Notes: generated from the letters alone by a model not told the origin. Counted from the stretch's first letter, positions 7,136-14,305 are shown. The stretch is 17,232 nt of DNA from Myxococcales bacterium (GCA_022572485.1 JACZVU010000042.1:1-17232), one strand, 5' to 3'. A program made the numbers and translations.

Positions 7136-7966
7136 TCAGTCTTGGATGCCGGAGAGGGCATCCTGGAGATGGGCCAGGATCTTTGGGGTGGCGGCGACCA
7201 GCAGGGCGGGGGCCGGGGTTCGGATTTCAGACGGGAAAGGGGCGGTTGCGCCCATCACGAGGGCTCCGGCTTCTGCCGAGATCAGGGCGCCGATTCGGCC
7301 ACGGATACTCACTCCCTCGGTGTTCTCTCGGGCCAGTCGGAGGCCCGCGCAGACACCCGGGATCAAAGGGGCGACGGAGATCGCACCGCCCGCCGCCGCC
7401 GCCACTTCATAGCCGAGGTTCTGCAACCTCTCGACAGCGCTGCTCGGGAGATTGTGGGAAACCAGAACCCGATTTCCGGTGGGCTCGCCCAGCGTGACGG
7501 TTTTGAGGGCTGTATCCTTGCTGCATACCCGGGCGCCACGACCCCTGATGGCATCGAAACAGAGTTGCTCACGCGGTAGGGCGACGAGGCTCGCTTCGTA
7601 TCGATCGCCGATCGCCAAGCCGATCATCACCGCATAAGGACCCTTTCCTTCGAGATAGAAACGCAAGGTGCCGTCGATTGGATCGATGACGACCTGCGCG
7701 TCACCGGATTCCGAAAAGCGCGAGACGGACGGAGTGTCTTCTTCCGCTTCCAACTTCACCTGAGGGAAGTGCTCCAGCAGAGGGATGAGCAGTGCCTCTT
7801 GGGATGCCGTGTCGGCGATCGTGAGAGCGGCCTTCACGGCGGTTGCCTCACCTGTCTTGGGGCGATTGGAAACGCGCCCTTCAAGGGAGCGGGCGATTGC
7901 TGCAGCTTGCCGCAGCGCCGGGGCCAATGTTCGTACAAAATCGCTCGGAAACGACGTATCCCGCAT
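7136..7966 (-). CDS. Inositol monophosphatase-family protein, divergent metal site
   Basis: The 276-residue product belongs to the Mg-dependent, Li-sensitive phosphatase superfamily (IMPase, CysQ, FBPase). It has EAEED at 73-77 for the first metal-binding Glu and VIDPIDGTLRF at 93-103 with both Asp of the DPIDGT signature. The C-terminal motif, normally W-D-x-A before the EAGG loop, reads IRGRIGALISAEAGA at 221-235, so the conserved metal-ligand Asp appears to be Gly and the Trp is Arg. It may have altered activity, a different third ligand, or be a non-catalytic homologue. ATG 7966 gives the usual N-terminal helix; longer frames to 8065 are open, with no Shine-Dalgarno site at any start. TACCCA lies 8 nt upstream of 7966. 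It is convergent with ETF-QO. The substrate is unknown. Confidence 0.85.
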   Translation of the reverse strand: MRDTSFPSDFVRTLAPALRQAAAIARSLEGRVSNRPKTGEATAVKAALTIADTASQEALLIPLLEHFPQVKLEAEEDTPSVSRFSESGDAQVVIDPIDGTLRFYLEGKGPYAVMIGLAIGDRYEASLVALPREQLCFDAIRGRGARVCSKDTALKTVTLGEPTGNRVLVSHNLPSSAVERLQNLGYEVAAAAGGAISVAPLIPGVCAGLRLARENTEGVSIRGRIGALISAEAGALVMGATAPFPSEIRTPAPALLVAATPKILAHLQDALSGIQD

Positions 7967-8092
7967 CGCGGTGTTGGGTAGCAGGTTTATGGACGTCGTC
8001 ACGGGGTGTTGTGTGTTGCTTTGGCGAAGTTCGGGATACCCGGTAAGCAGCTGCAAGAAGCGCATCTACCAAAAGAGCTTCAATAGAACCCC

Positions 8093-8102
8093 GGTGATCA
8101 CC
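8093..8102. promoter_or_regulatory. 10-bp palindrome in a divergent upstream region
   Basis: GGTGATCACC is a perfect palindrome in the 140-bp gap between the IMPase-family gene (minus) and the small secreted ORF (plus). It could be a dimeric-regulator site. A perfect 10-bp palindrome is weak evidence on its own. Confidence 0.15.
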
Positions 8103-8106
8103 CTCG

Positions 8107-8268
8107 ATGCGCATCCGCATCTGCGCGGTCGCTGTGGCGTTGCTGCTGATGGCGGCCCTGAGCAGCGCGGATGAGGGTGCCGCCATTCCCGACTCAGCCG
8201 GCAAAGCGGGCTCGAACCTCGTTTTTGGAGTTCGCGCAATCCTGGATGGCCAAGATGGAAGCAGATGA
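8107..8268 (+). CDS. Possible small secreted protein, 53 residues
   Basis: The reading frame from ATG 8107 to TGA 8268 encodes MRIRICAVAVALLLMAALSS and a 33-residue remainder. It has a textbook signal-peptide layout: two Arg, a hydrophobic core at residues 6-18, then a small-residue region with likely cleavage near Ser20-Ala21. The mature part is only about 30 residues, with SNLVFGVRAILDG near its middle and no cysteines. Codon third positions are mostly G or C, as in neighbouring genes. No Shine-Dalgarno sequence precedes the ATG. It lies divergently from the IMPase-family gene and converges on nrdJ, with a strong palindrome in between. I recognise no family. It could also be a chance frame or the degraded start of a longer gene. 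Confidence 0.4.
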   Translation: MRIRICAVAVALLLMAALSSADEGAAIPDSAGKAGSNLVFGVRAILDGQDGSR

Positions 8269-8296
8269 AGCTCAGAACCGGGTGCAGTAAAACCAG

Positions 8297-8341
8297 GAGC
8301 GCGGAGCGCATCCGGTCGTTTGACCGGAGTGCTCCGCGCTC
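8297..8341 (-). terminator. Strong 45-bp hairpin downstream of nrdJ
   Basis: Outer arms GAGCGCGGAGC (8297-8307) and GCTCCGCGCTC (8331-8341) are perfectly complementary, as are inner arms CCGGTC (8312-8317) and GACCGG (8322-8327), with loop GTTT. On the minus strand the hairpin lies 46 bp past the nrdJ stop and is followed by CTGGTTTTA, a short U run. It therefore best fits a Rho-independent or hairpin-assisted terminator of nrdJ. Being palindromic, it could also block transcripts coming from the small ORF on the plus strand. Confidence 0.7.
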
Positions 8342-8387
8342 CCCGGCGCCTCTCACCCCCCCAAGTTCGAGACGCCGTTAACCTGTT

Positions 8388-11159
8388 TTAACTACAACCG
8401 CTGGTCTCTCCGCAGTTGAAGCACTTGTAGCAGGTACCGCTGCGAATCATGATGGAACCACAATTGTGACAGCCCGGAGCATCCGCCTGATTGATGAATA
8501 CCTGCGATCGGCTCTGCGTTCGCTCACCAGATCCACCCGCGACTGCCGATCGGAGCGGTAGCACGTCCGCCGCGCTCTCAGCATACCGATCCTCCTGCTC
8601 GTCTTCGATCGGATCGCTTTGCAGGTAGCGGTTGCCGAGATAGCGGAACACGTAGTCCATCACGGATTTCGCGATTGGGATGGAGGGGTTGTTGGTAAAG
8701 CCGGAGGGCTCGAAACGCGTGTGGCTGAATTTGTCCACCAGGGCACGCAGCGGAACGCCGTACTGTAGAGAGATCGACGTCATCGTCGCGATCGTGTCCA
8801 TCAGACCGGATACCGTGCTGCCCTCCTTGGCCATCCGCAAGAAGATCTCGCCAGGTTGACCGTTCTCGTAGAGACCGACGGTCAGATATCCCTCGTGCCC
8901 TGCGATCACGAACTTATGGGTGATCGCATCGCGTTCATCTTTGAGCTTCTTACGAATCGGGCGGGCTTCTGCGAGTCGCCCATCCGCGTCCTTGTTCTCA
9001 CCCGCGTTCAGCGGTTGAGTCCGCTTGCTTCCATCGCGGTAGATGGCCAGGGCTTTGAGGCCGAGCTTCCAACCCGTGATGTAGGCCTGCATGACGTCCT
9101 CGACAGTGGCGTCTGTGGGAAGATTCACCGTTTTGCTGATTGCGCCCGAGAGGAAGGGCTGCACGGCACTCATCATCCGGATGTGGCCCATCCAGGCGAT
9201 GCTGCGCTTGCCGTTCTGCGGTCGAAACGCACAGTCGAAGACCGGGAGGTCGGATTCTTTCAGTCCAGGTGCACCCTCGATCGTTTCGTGTTCGATGATG
9301 TAGTCGGTGATTTCTTCGATTTCTGCCTTGTCGTAACCGAGTTTTCGGAGTGCCTTCGGCACGGTATTGTTGACGATCTTGAGATAACCGCCACCGACGA
9401 GCTTCTTGTATTTGACGAGTGCGATGTCCGGCTCGATGCCCGTCGTGTCGCAGTCCATCATGAAGGCGATCGTTCCCGTAGGAGCGAGCACCGTCACCTG
9501 CGCATTCTTGAATCCGAACTTTCGGCCCTTCTCAAAGGCAGCGCGCCAACTTTCTCGAGCTGCGGCGAGCAGGGGCTCCGAAACGCCCTCACCCGGAATC
9601 GCAAGAGCCGCATCTACGTGCATCTTGATGACTTCCAGGAAAGGCTTGCGATTCATCCGATAGCGCGAGAATGGCCCCATCGCTTCCGCGATGTTCGCAC
9701 TCGCGTGGTAGGCCTCGCCGCACATCACCGCAGTCAGTGTCGCCGCGAGGTTCCACCCCTCAGTACTGTCGTAGGGCAACCCACAGTTCATCAGGAGTGC
9801 GCCGAGGTTTGCATAGCCAAGCCCCAGCGGTCGGAAGAGGTGGCTGTTGCGGGCAATCGCCGGTGTCGGATAGTCGGCGTGATCGACCATGATCTCTTGG
9901 GCGAGGATCGTAAGCCTCACCGTGTGCCGAAAACCGGCGATGTCGAATTCGCTGGAGTCGTCGAGGAAGGTCAGCAGATTGAGGCTCGCGAGGTTGCAGG
10001 CCGTGTTGTCGAGGAACATATACTCCGAGCAGGGGTTGCTGGAATTGATCCGCCCCGAAGCCTTGACGGGGTTCCAGCGATTGATCGTCGTGTCGTACTG
10101 AACGCCGGGATCGCCGCACTTGTGCGCGGCATCCGCCATTTCATTGAGGAGGTCGCGTGCCTTGAATTCGTCGATCACCTCACCGGTGGTGACGCTACGG
10201 GTCTCCCAGTGGCCGCCCGCCAGCGCGGAATGCATGAACGAGTCGGTGACGCGAACCGAGTGGTTTGCGTTCTGGTAGAACACCGAGTCATAGGCGCCGC
10301 CGGGAACGTTGAAGCCGCCGTCATAACCCGCATCGATGAGCGCGTGGGCCTTCTTTTCTTCCTCGGACTTGCTCCGGATGAATTCCATGATGTCCGGATG
10401 GTCCGCGTTCAAGATCACCATCTTCGCCGCGCGACGGGTCTTGCCCCCGGATTTCACCACACCCGCGAAGGCGTCGAAGCCGCGCATGAACGAGACCGGG
10501 CCGGATGCAGTTCCACCTCCGGTGAGCGTTTCGCGCGACGAGCGAATTTTTGAGAGATTCGAACCTGCGCCGGATCCGCCTTTGAAAAGCATGGCTTCTG
10601 TCTTCGCGAGGTCCATGATGGATTCCATGGTGTCTTCGACGGAGTTGATGAAGCACGCGCTGGCCTGTTGCGGGTTGTCCTTGACGCCCAGGTTGAACCA
10701 AACAGGGCTGTTGAACGACATGCGCTGGGTGAGCAGGATGTGCTTGAGCTCATCTGAAAAAGTCTGCGAATCTTCTTCGGTGCGGAAATAACCCGAGGCA
10801 TCTCCCCATTCGCGGAGCTGGCCGACCACGCGGCCGATCAGCTGCCGGACGCTGTGCTCGCGCTCAGGGGCTCCGATGTGTCCGCGGAAATATTTGGAGA
10901 CGACCACATTGGTGGCGAGCTGCGACCAAGTCTTCGGTATTTCGACGTCGGTCTGTTCGAAAACGATTTCGCCGTTTTCGTTGGCGATCTTCGCGTTTCG
11001 GATTTCCCACTCGACGAGATCGTAGGGATCTTCACCAACGGACGTGAAATGCCGCGAGACCGTCATTCCCCGCGGAGCTCGGCGTTTTCTCTTCTTCTCT
11101 CCCACAGCGTGGAGTTGCCCTCTCCCCAAGGTGCCGTCCGTCGTCTCGCTGCCTTTCAC
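8388..11159 (-). CDS. nrdJ: Vitamin B12-dependent (class II) ribonucleoside-diphosphate reductase
   Basis: The 923-residue enzyme makes deoxyribonucleotides using adenosylcobalamin and does not depend on oxygen. Expected residues are all present: Cys169 (SACFINS) and Cys388 (NTACNL) as the redox pair, and Cys377 and Glu379 in NPCSEY as the radical cysteine and proton acceptor. LAPTGTIAFMMDCDTTGIEP is the substrate-phosphate region. The C-terminus has a cysteine cluster at 897, 900, 910, 913, 916 and 922 (CHNCG, CYKCFNCGETSGCS), typical of NrdJ for reducing the active-site disulfide and binding zinc. GTG 11159 is supported by AGGGGAGAGC just upstream. It adds a basic 31-residue extension before the conserved VSRHFTSVGEDPYD; ATG 11066 is the alternative but has no spaced Shine-Dalgarno site. 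No nrdAB or nrdDG is in the window. A hairpin follows the gene. Confidence 0.97.
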   Translation of the reverse strand: MKGSETTDGTLGRGQLHAVGEKKRKRRAPRGMTVSRHFTSVGEDPYDLVEWEIRNAKIANENGEIVFEQTDVEIPKTWSQLATNVVVSKYFRGHIGAPEREHSVRQLIGRVVGQLREWGDASGYFRTEEDSQTFSDELKHILLTQRMSFNSPVWFNLGVKDNPQQASACFINSVEDTMESIMDLAKTEAMLFKGGSGAGSNLSKIRSSRETLTGGGTASGPVSFMRGFDAFAGVVKSGGKTRRAAKMVILNADHPDIMEFIRSKSEEEKKAHALIDAGYDGGFNVPGGAYDSVFYQNANHSVRVTDSFMHSALAGGHWETRSVTTGEVIDEFKARDLLNEMADAAHKCGDPGVQYDTTINRWNPVKASGRINSSNPCSEYMFLDNTACNLASLNLLTFLDDSSEFDIAGFRHTVRLTILAQEIMVDHADYPTPAIARNSHLFRPLGLGYANLGALLMNCGLPYDSTEGWNLAATLTAVMCGEAYHASANIAEAMGPFSRYRMNRKPFLEVIKMHVDAALAIPGEGVSEPLLAAARESWRAAFEKGRKFGFKNAQVTVLAPTGTIAFMMDCDTTGIEPDIALVKYKKLVGGGYLKIVNNTVPKALRKLGYDKAEIEEITDYIIEHETIEGAPGLKESDLPVFDCAFRPQNGKRSIAWMGHIRMMSAVQPFLSGAISKTVNLPTDATVEDVMQAYITGWKLGLKALAIYRDGSKRTQPLNAGENKDADGRLAEARPIRKKLKDERDAITHKFVIAGHEGYLTVGLYENGQPGEIFLRMAKEGSTVSGLMDTIATMTSISLQYGVPLRALVDKFSHTRFEPSGFTNNPSIPIAKSVMDYVFRYLGNRYLQSDPIEDEQEDRYAESAADVLPLRSAVAGGSGERTQSRSQVFINQADAPGCHNCGSIMIRSGTCYKCFNCGETSGCS

Positions 11160-11384
11160 GCTCTCCCCTTTTACGCCAGTGCGATGACCAATCTACGCTG
11201 TGCGCCGAATGGTTTGCGCGTTTACCGACAACGCGCTTTCGATTCAATCATTTCTTGGGTGTGCCTGTCTCACTCTTCTCCATCAGGGTGACCGGCGATA
11301 CTGCAGGACGCGAATAGCCACGCCTTGCCCATCGCAAAAGATGGTTGCTGGTTGGAGCAAAGCGATCGCAGAGCCCCTCTGTAA

Positions 11385-11443
11385 GTGGGCCGAGCCATCC
11401 ACGGAGATGAGAGAGGCTCCGGAACCTCCAGAGCCCCCGAGTC
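11385..11443. repeat. Diverged copy of the ETF-QO downstream repeat
   Basis: GGGCCGAGCCATCCACGGAG, beginning near 11387, aligns with one gap to GGGCGAGCCATTCGCGGAG in copy 3 (from 6938). The following GAGAGGCTCC and GGAACC match the complement of copy 1 (6731-6782) around a deletion. The family is therefore dispersed across at least two intergenic regions in this window. Confidence 0.5.
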
Positions 11444-11621
11444 GGATTTGGGTCCTCCATCCCTCCTCAAACCCGCTTCCTCCCGACGACCGCCTGTAAT
11501 TTGAAACCCCCCAGGCCGCCGAAAAAACCGTCTCATCCCCGTCAAGCCTGTGTACTCCCAGCGTGCTGGAGCGTCAATAGAATTCCCACAAAATCTGGTA
11601 CTTATCTGGGTCATGATCCAC

Positions 11622-11647
11622 AACCCATTGAGCTTGAATGGGTTTTT
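11622..11647 (+). terminator. Hairpin with T tract, no obvious gene upstream
   Basis: AACCCATT (11622-11629) pairs perfectly with AATGGGTT (11637-11644) around a seven-base loop, and the stem runs into a five-T stretch (11643-11647). This looks like a plus-strand intrinsic terminator. The nearest plus-strand gene upstream is more than 3 kb away, so it may serve an unannotated short RNA or stop antisense transcription into the npdG-like gene. Confidence 0.4.
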
Positions 11648-11760
11648 ATCGGCCGTGGGCGGCAGCTTCGATCCGGCGCGCAACGGCTGTGCACACGGGA
11701 TCTGTAACCCCTTGAAATCATAGGCTTGATGCTCACTCCGCGGGTGTTTGTCGCGGCTTT

Positions 11761-12459
11761 TCAGGAATCGCCGTCCGGAAGGCCCGTGAAACGGATTCCG
11801 GTGCCGGCTGAAACCCGGTAGCGGATGTTCAACCCAATCAGCAGTGCGGTGATCGACTCTGCGATTCGCGCATTGGCGATGGGTCCTCCATCGATCCCGC
11901 GCAGGCCCGCCACGAGTTCGCAAAGCGCCATGATCCGCTTGCGCGGCCGCTCGGCGCCCGAAACCACCACATCGCATTCAACGGGCCGATCCAGGTCGTG
12001 GAGGCGATGAGCGGCGACGTTCTGAAACGCCGAGACGGCGTGCACGCCCTTCGGCAGCAGCGCGGCAACCATTTCCGCGCAGGAGCCCTGCCAGACTCCG
12101 ATCGTCTGGGTCGCCGAGCCTCCGGTTGCAGAAGCCAGCGGAACTCCCATCGACACCACGATTTGGTCCGCAATCAGAGAGTCGTGGACTTCTTTGAGGG
12201 TACTCGCGGTGTGTTCAAACGGAACCGAGAGGAAGATCACCTGTGCGCGGCGGCACGCCTCGGGGTTTTTGCCTCCCGAGACCTCGGCACCAGGGACCGC
12301 TGCGCGGACGCGCTCTGCAGCAGCGTTCGCGCGTTCGATGCTTCGAGAGCCGATCCGAACGGGGCGGCCCGCTGTTGCGAACCGCAGCGCGAGCCCCAGC
12401 CCCTGTTCTCCGGTGCCGCCCAGAATCGCGATTGCGTCGTCGAAGCTCGGATCTGCCAC
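11761..12459 (-). CDS. npdG: NADPH-dependent F420 oxidoreductase-like protein
   Basis: The 232-residue protein fits the NPDR/Fno family, which transfers hydride between NADPH and coenzyme F420. The N-terminal Rossmann motif is AIAILGGTGEQGLGLALRF (about 9-27), with GSRSIERA near residue 37 supplying the basic or polar residues expected for NADP phosphate. VIFLSVPFEHTASTL follows, and the C-terminal half (ITALLIGLNIRY, then GIRFTGLP at the end) resembles the family. Without F420 genes nearby the cofactor is inferred from family membership; some relatives are annotated only as NADP oxidoreductases. The start is GTG 12459; no Shine-Dalgarno site is seen, and TAGCGT lies 8 nt upstream. It is divergent from the DUF971 gene, with 77 bp between start codons. 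Confidence 0.8.
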   Translation of the reverse strand: MADPSFDDAIAILGGTGEQGLGLALRFATAGRPVRIGSRSIERANAAAERVRAAVPGAEVSGGKNPEACRRAQVIFLSVPFEHTASTLKEVHDSLIADQIVVSMGVPLASATGGSATQTIGVWQGSCAEMVAALLPKGVHAVSAFQNVAAHRLHDLDRPVECDVVVSGAERPRKRIMALCELVAGLRGIDGGPIANARIAESITALLIGLNIRYRVSAGTGIRFTGLPDGDS

Positions 12460-12497
12460 GAACCAGGACGCTAGCCCGCGTGGGTCTCCGTGTCGCG

Positions 12498-12527
12498 CTG
12501 ACCGATGGGGGTGTTCAACGCTAAAAT
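12498..12527 (+). promoter_or_regulatory. Predicted promoter of the DUF971 gene, leaderless-type
   Basis: CTGACC (12498-12503) and TAAAAT (12522-12527) are separated by 18 bp. The -10 box ends 9 nt before ATG 12537, so the transcript should have a leader of zero to about three bases. No Shine-Dalgarno sequence is present. The -35 match is partial. Confidence 0.45.
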
Positions 12528-12536
12528 TCCGCTGGG

Positions 12537-12848
12537 ATGGACGACACCTCGGCGATAAGGCCGATCCGGATCGAACAAGCGGGCCCCAGCGAGCTCGGGA
12601 TCACCTGGTCCGACGGGCGGGAAAGTCGCTATGCGGTACGACGGCTTCGACTCGCCTGTGCGTGCGCTCATTGCGTCGACGAGTGGTCGGGCGAGCCCCG
12701 CCTGGATGTCGCGTCGGTGCCAGAGGACGTCCACCCGCTGAAGATCCAACCCGTCGGGCGTTACGCGATCCAGATCGACTGGAGCGATGGCCACGCGACG
12801 GGGATCTACTCTTTTCGCCAGCTGCGTGCGCTCGATGTGGAGGGATGA
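12537..12848 (+). CDS. DUF971 / GBBH-like N-terminal domain protein
   Basis: The 103-residue product is a complete stand-alone DUF971 domain, the fold also found at the N-terminus of gamma-butyrobetaine hydroxylase. Visible hallmarks are the WSDGRESRYAVRRLRLACACAHC stretch (start at about residue 24), where the family usually has L-R-x-x-C-x-C-A-x-C, then DVHPLKIQPVGRYAIQIDWSDGH and the closing GIYSFRQLRAL. The three cysteines could bind metal. In many bacteria the domain sits beside or fused to Mrp/ApbC Fe-S carrier proteins, but none is seen here. The molecular function is unknown. ATG 12537 is close behind a TAAAAT box, giving a probable leaderless message. The hisN-like gene follows 109 bp downstream on the same strand and has its own -10 element. 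Confidence 0.88.
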   Translation: MDDTSAIRPIRIEQAGPSELGITWSDGRESRYAVRRLRLACACAHCVDEWSGEPRLDVASVPEDVHPLKIQPVGRYAIQIDWSDGHATGIYSFRQLRALDVEG

Positions 12849-12874
12849 GGATTTCGCCGTTCCCACTGCGCGCC

Positions 12875-12913
12875 GAGCGGAACGCGAAACCTGCTGAGCG
12901 CCAGCGAAGCCGC
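12875..12913. repeat. 21-bp repeat units upstream of the hisN-like gene
   Basis: One clear unit begins GAGCGGAACGCGAAAC (12875-12895), followed by a degraded unit beginning GAGCG (12896 to about 12914). The same unit occurs three times in tandem immediately after the hisN-like gene, so the gene is flanked by direct copies. Confidence 0.6.
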
Positions 12914-12940
12914 ATTGCATCCGCCGTCGCACGCCGACGT

Positions 12941-12948
12941 GATATGCT
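12941..12948 (+). promoter_or_regulatory. Extended -10 element for the hisN-like gene
   Basis: TATGCT (12943-12948) is preceded by the extended -10 TGA-type motif (TG at 12940-12941, one base before the hexamer). It ends 9 nt before ATG 12958. No good -35 and no Shine-Dalgarno sequence are visible, consistent with a leaderless or near-leaderless transcript. Confidence 0.4.
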
Positions 12949-12957
12949 CCGCCACCC

Positions 12958-13725
12958 ATGCGTTCTATCGATCTCGAAAAAGTTGCTGCCGCCGCACAGG
13001 CGGCCGCGGATCTGGCGCGGGCGGAGACCCTGCCTCGTTTTCGTTCGGTTGCCGTCGAGACGAAGGGCGATGGCACGCCGGTAACGGAAGCGGACCGCGC
13101 CGCCGAGCGGGTGATCCGGAGACGGCTTCATGAATCTTTCCCGGAGTTTTCGATCCTGGGTGAAGAGTACGGCGTGGAAGGGCAAAGTGGCGGACCCGAG
13201 TGGATCATCGACCCGATCGACGGAACGATCGGGTTCTCACGTGGAATTCCGCTCTTTTCGACGCTGATCGCTCTCGCGGTGGACGGCGAATCCGTTATGG
13301 GGCTCATCGACCTTCCCGCTCTCGACGAGCGCTACGTCGGTTGGAAGGGAGGGGGCTGTCGCCGAAACGGCAAGCTGACCCGGGTGTCCAAAGAGACGAA
13401 TCTCCGGCGCGCGATTATTTCGCACGGCGATCCCTTTTGTTTCGATGAGCGTGGGGAGAGGCCTGCTTTCGACCGGATGGCGAGCGAAATCCCGATGCTG
13501 CGCGGCTACACGGACGCGTTCGGTTACGCGCAGGTCCTCGGCGGTGGTGTGGACGCGATGGTGGATATGGGTTTGCGCATTTGGGACGTGGCGCCTGTCC
13601 AGGTTCTGGTGCCCGAGGCGGGTGGCCGCTGTGTCACGCTGTCCGAGCGTGAAGGAAAGCTCGGGTTGGTGGTCGGCAGTCCGACTCTCGTCGACCAGCT
13701 CATGGGGTTTCTCGCCAACCACTGA
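12958..13725 (+). CDS. hisN: Inositol monophosphatase-family phosphatase, likely histidinol-phosphatase (HisN type)
   Basis: This is a 255-residue member of the Mg-dependent IMPase superfamily with an intact metal site. TPVTEADRAAE lies at 40-50, ILGEEYG at 66-72 (metal-binding Glu69 or Glu70), WIIDPIDGT at 82-90, and IWDVAPVQVLVPEAGG at 208-223 with the third-site Asp210. The VETKGDGTPVTEAD opening and the DPIDGTIGFSRGIPLFSTLIAL stretch resemble HisN enzymes that hydrolyse histidinol phosphate in histidine biosynthesis. Generic inositol-phosphate phosphatase is the main alternative. No other his gene is nearby. ATG 12958 gives the canonical N-terminus and sits 9 nt behind a -10-like hexamer. 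The TGA stop at 13723-13725 overlaps the first unit of a tandem repeat. Together with the divergent IMPase-family protein at 7136-7966, it is the second family member in 6 kb. Confidence 0.9.
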   Translation: MRSIDLEKVAAAAQAAADLARAETLPRFRSVAVETKGDGTPVTEADRAAERVIRRRLHESFPEFSILGEEYGVEGQSGGPEWIIDPIDGTIGFSRGIPLFSTLIALAVDGESVMGLIDLPALDERYVGWKGGGCRRNGKLTRVSKETNLRRAIISHGDPFCFDERGERPAFDRMASEIPMLRGYTDAFGYAQVLGGGVDAMVDMGLRIWDVAPVQVLVPEAGGRCVTLSEREGKLGLVVGSPTLVDQLMGFLANH

Positions 13726-13787
13726 GCGGTAACGCGAAAGCCGCGGAGCACAACGCGAAAGCTGCTGAGCGGAACGCGAAAGCTGCT
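13724..13787. repeat. Three tandem 21-22-bp units filling the gap after the hisN-like gene
   Basis: Units are 13724-13745 (22 bp), 13746-13766 and 13767-13787 (21 bp each). All contain AACGCGAAAGC and, in the last two, GCTGCT. The first unit overlaps the hisN-like stop codon, and the array ends 9 bp before the stop of the convergent cupredoxin gene, so it occupies nearly the whole 71-bp gap. Confidence 0.8.
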
Positions 13788-13796
13788 GTGTGATTG

Positions 13797-14213
13797 CTAT
13801 CGGCCGGGCACTACCACGAGCGTGGCTGTTCGATGGGGTGGGTGCAGCTGACATCCGATCGAGTAGATCTCGGAGCCCTCCAGAACAGGAAGCTCGACCC
13901 GGGTCTCTTCTCCCGGGTGCAGCACGGTTTCGATGGACAGGCCCTGGATCGCGAAGCCGTGGGGTTTGTCGGTGGTGTTGAAGACGGAAAGGGTTTGGGG
14001 TCTGCCCGCAGTGACGACGATCGTCGAAGGGAGGAAGACGTTCTTGCCCCCCACCACGGTGCTAATCACCTGAATCTCGCTGACATCGCTTTGGTATCCC
14101 GGGAGGGCGCCGGTTGAATCCGCGTGGTCATGAGACCCGCAGCCGCTGGTCAGGGCGAGCAGGAGGGCTGCGATTGCGGTGCTCCCGGTGAGGGCTGAGA
14201 TTCGAGCGGTCAT
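13797..14213 (-). CDS. Cupredoxin-domain lipoprotein
   Basis: The 138-residue protein begins with a lipoprotein-type signal (hydrophobic core at about residues 11-21, then LTSGC with Cys25 as probable lipid site; -3 is Thr, so the lipobox is imperfect). A short His/Asp-rich linker, GSHDHADS, follows. The cupredoxin beta-sandwich carries candidate type 1 copper ligands His85 (DKPHGFAI), Cys121 and His124 (GCQLHPPH), with His127 in the place where many cupredoxins use Met. It is probably an exported electron carrier or copper-binding protein anchored in a membrane. ATG 14213 is chosen over 14255 because GAGGAGACA directly precedes it. It is divergent from the acyl-CoA dehydrogenase gene, with 92 bp between starts. 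Lgt from this window would attach its lipid. Confidence 0.85.
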   Translation of the reverse strand: MTARISALTGSTAIAALLLALTSGCGSHDHADSTGALPGYQSDVSEIQVISTVVGGKNVFLPSTIVVTAGRPQTLSVFNTTDKPHGFAIQGLSIETVLHPGEETRVELPVLEGSEIYSIGCQLHPPHRTATLVVVPGR

Positions 14214-14305
14214 TGTCTCCTCGATGAAAATGCGCCGCGGCGACTGCGCCACCACGCTATCTTACCCCGTTCGCGATTTCCAGAACAGACGAAAGGACAC
14301 CCTCG

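Larger units (their letters stand above)
11160..11760. other. 601-bp gap between npdG-like gene and nrdJ
   Basis: No convincing gene is seen. The gap holds a diverged copy of the repeat found after ETF-QO (11385-11443). A plus-strand hairpin with a T run lies at 11622-11647. A weak minus-strand promoter-like pair, TTGACG (11577-11572) and TACACA (11554-11549), is separated by 17 bp and could give nrdJ a leader of about 380 nt. Between those boxes lies the dyad CCAGC-GT-GCTGG (11558-11569). Stretch 11575-11650 is more AT-rich than its surroundings. I found no B12-box-like signature of a cobalamin riboswitch and no clear NrdR boxes. Confidence 0.5.

Noticed and set aside
8856..10553. 565-codon plus-strand open frame antisense to nrdJ
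   Set aside because: It lies entirely within nrdJ, whose protein has every catalytic residue. The antisense product has no recognisable fold and is a GC-codon-bias shadow.
11160..11560. Cobalamin riboswitch upstream of the B12-dependent reductase
   Set aside because: I looked for a B12-box-like conserved core on the minus strand and found none. A covariance-model search would settle it.
11270..11977. 235-codon minus-strand frame across the nrdJ upstream gap, and a 68-codon plus-strand frame at 11501-11707
   Set aside because: The first overlaps the npdG-like gene in another frame and crosses a repeat copy. Neither shows a known motif or a ribosome-binding site.
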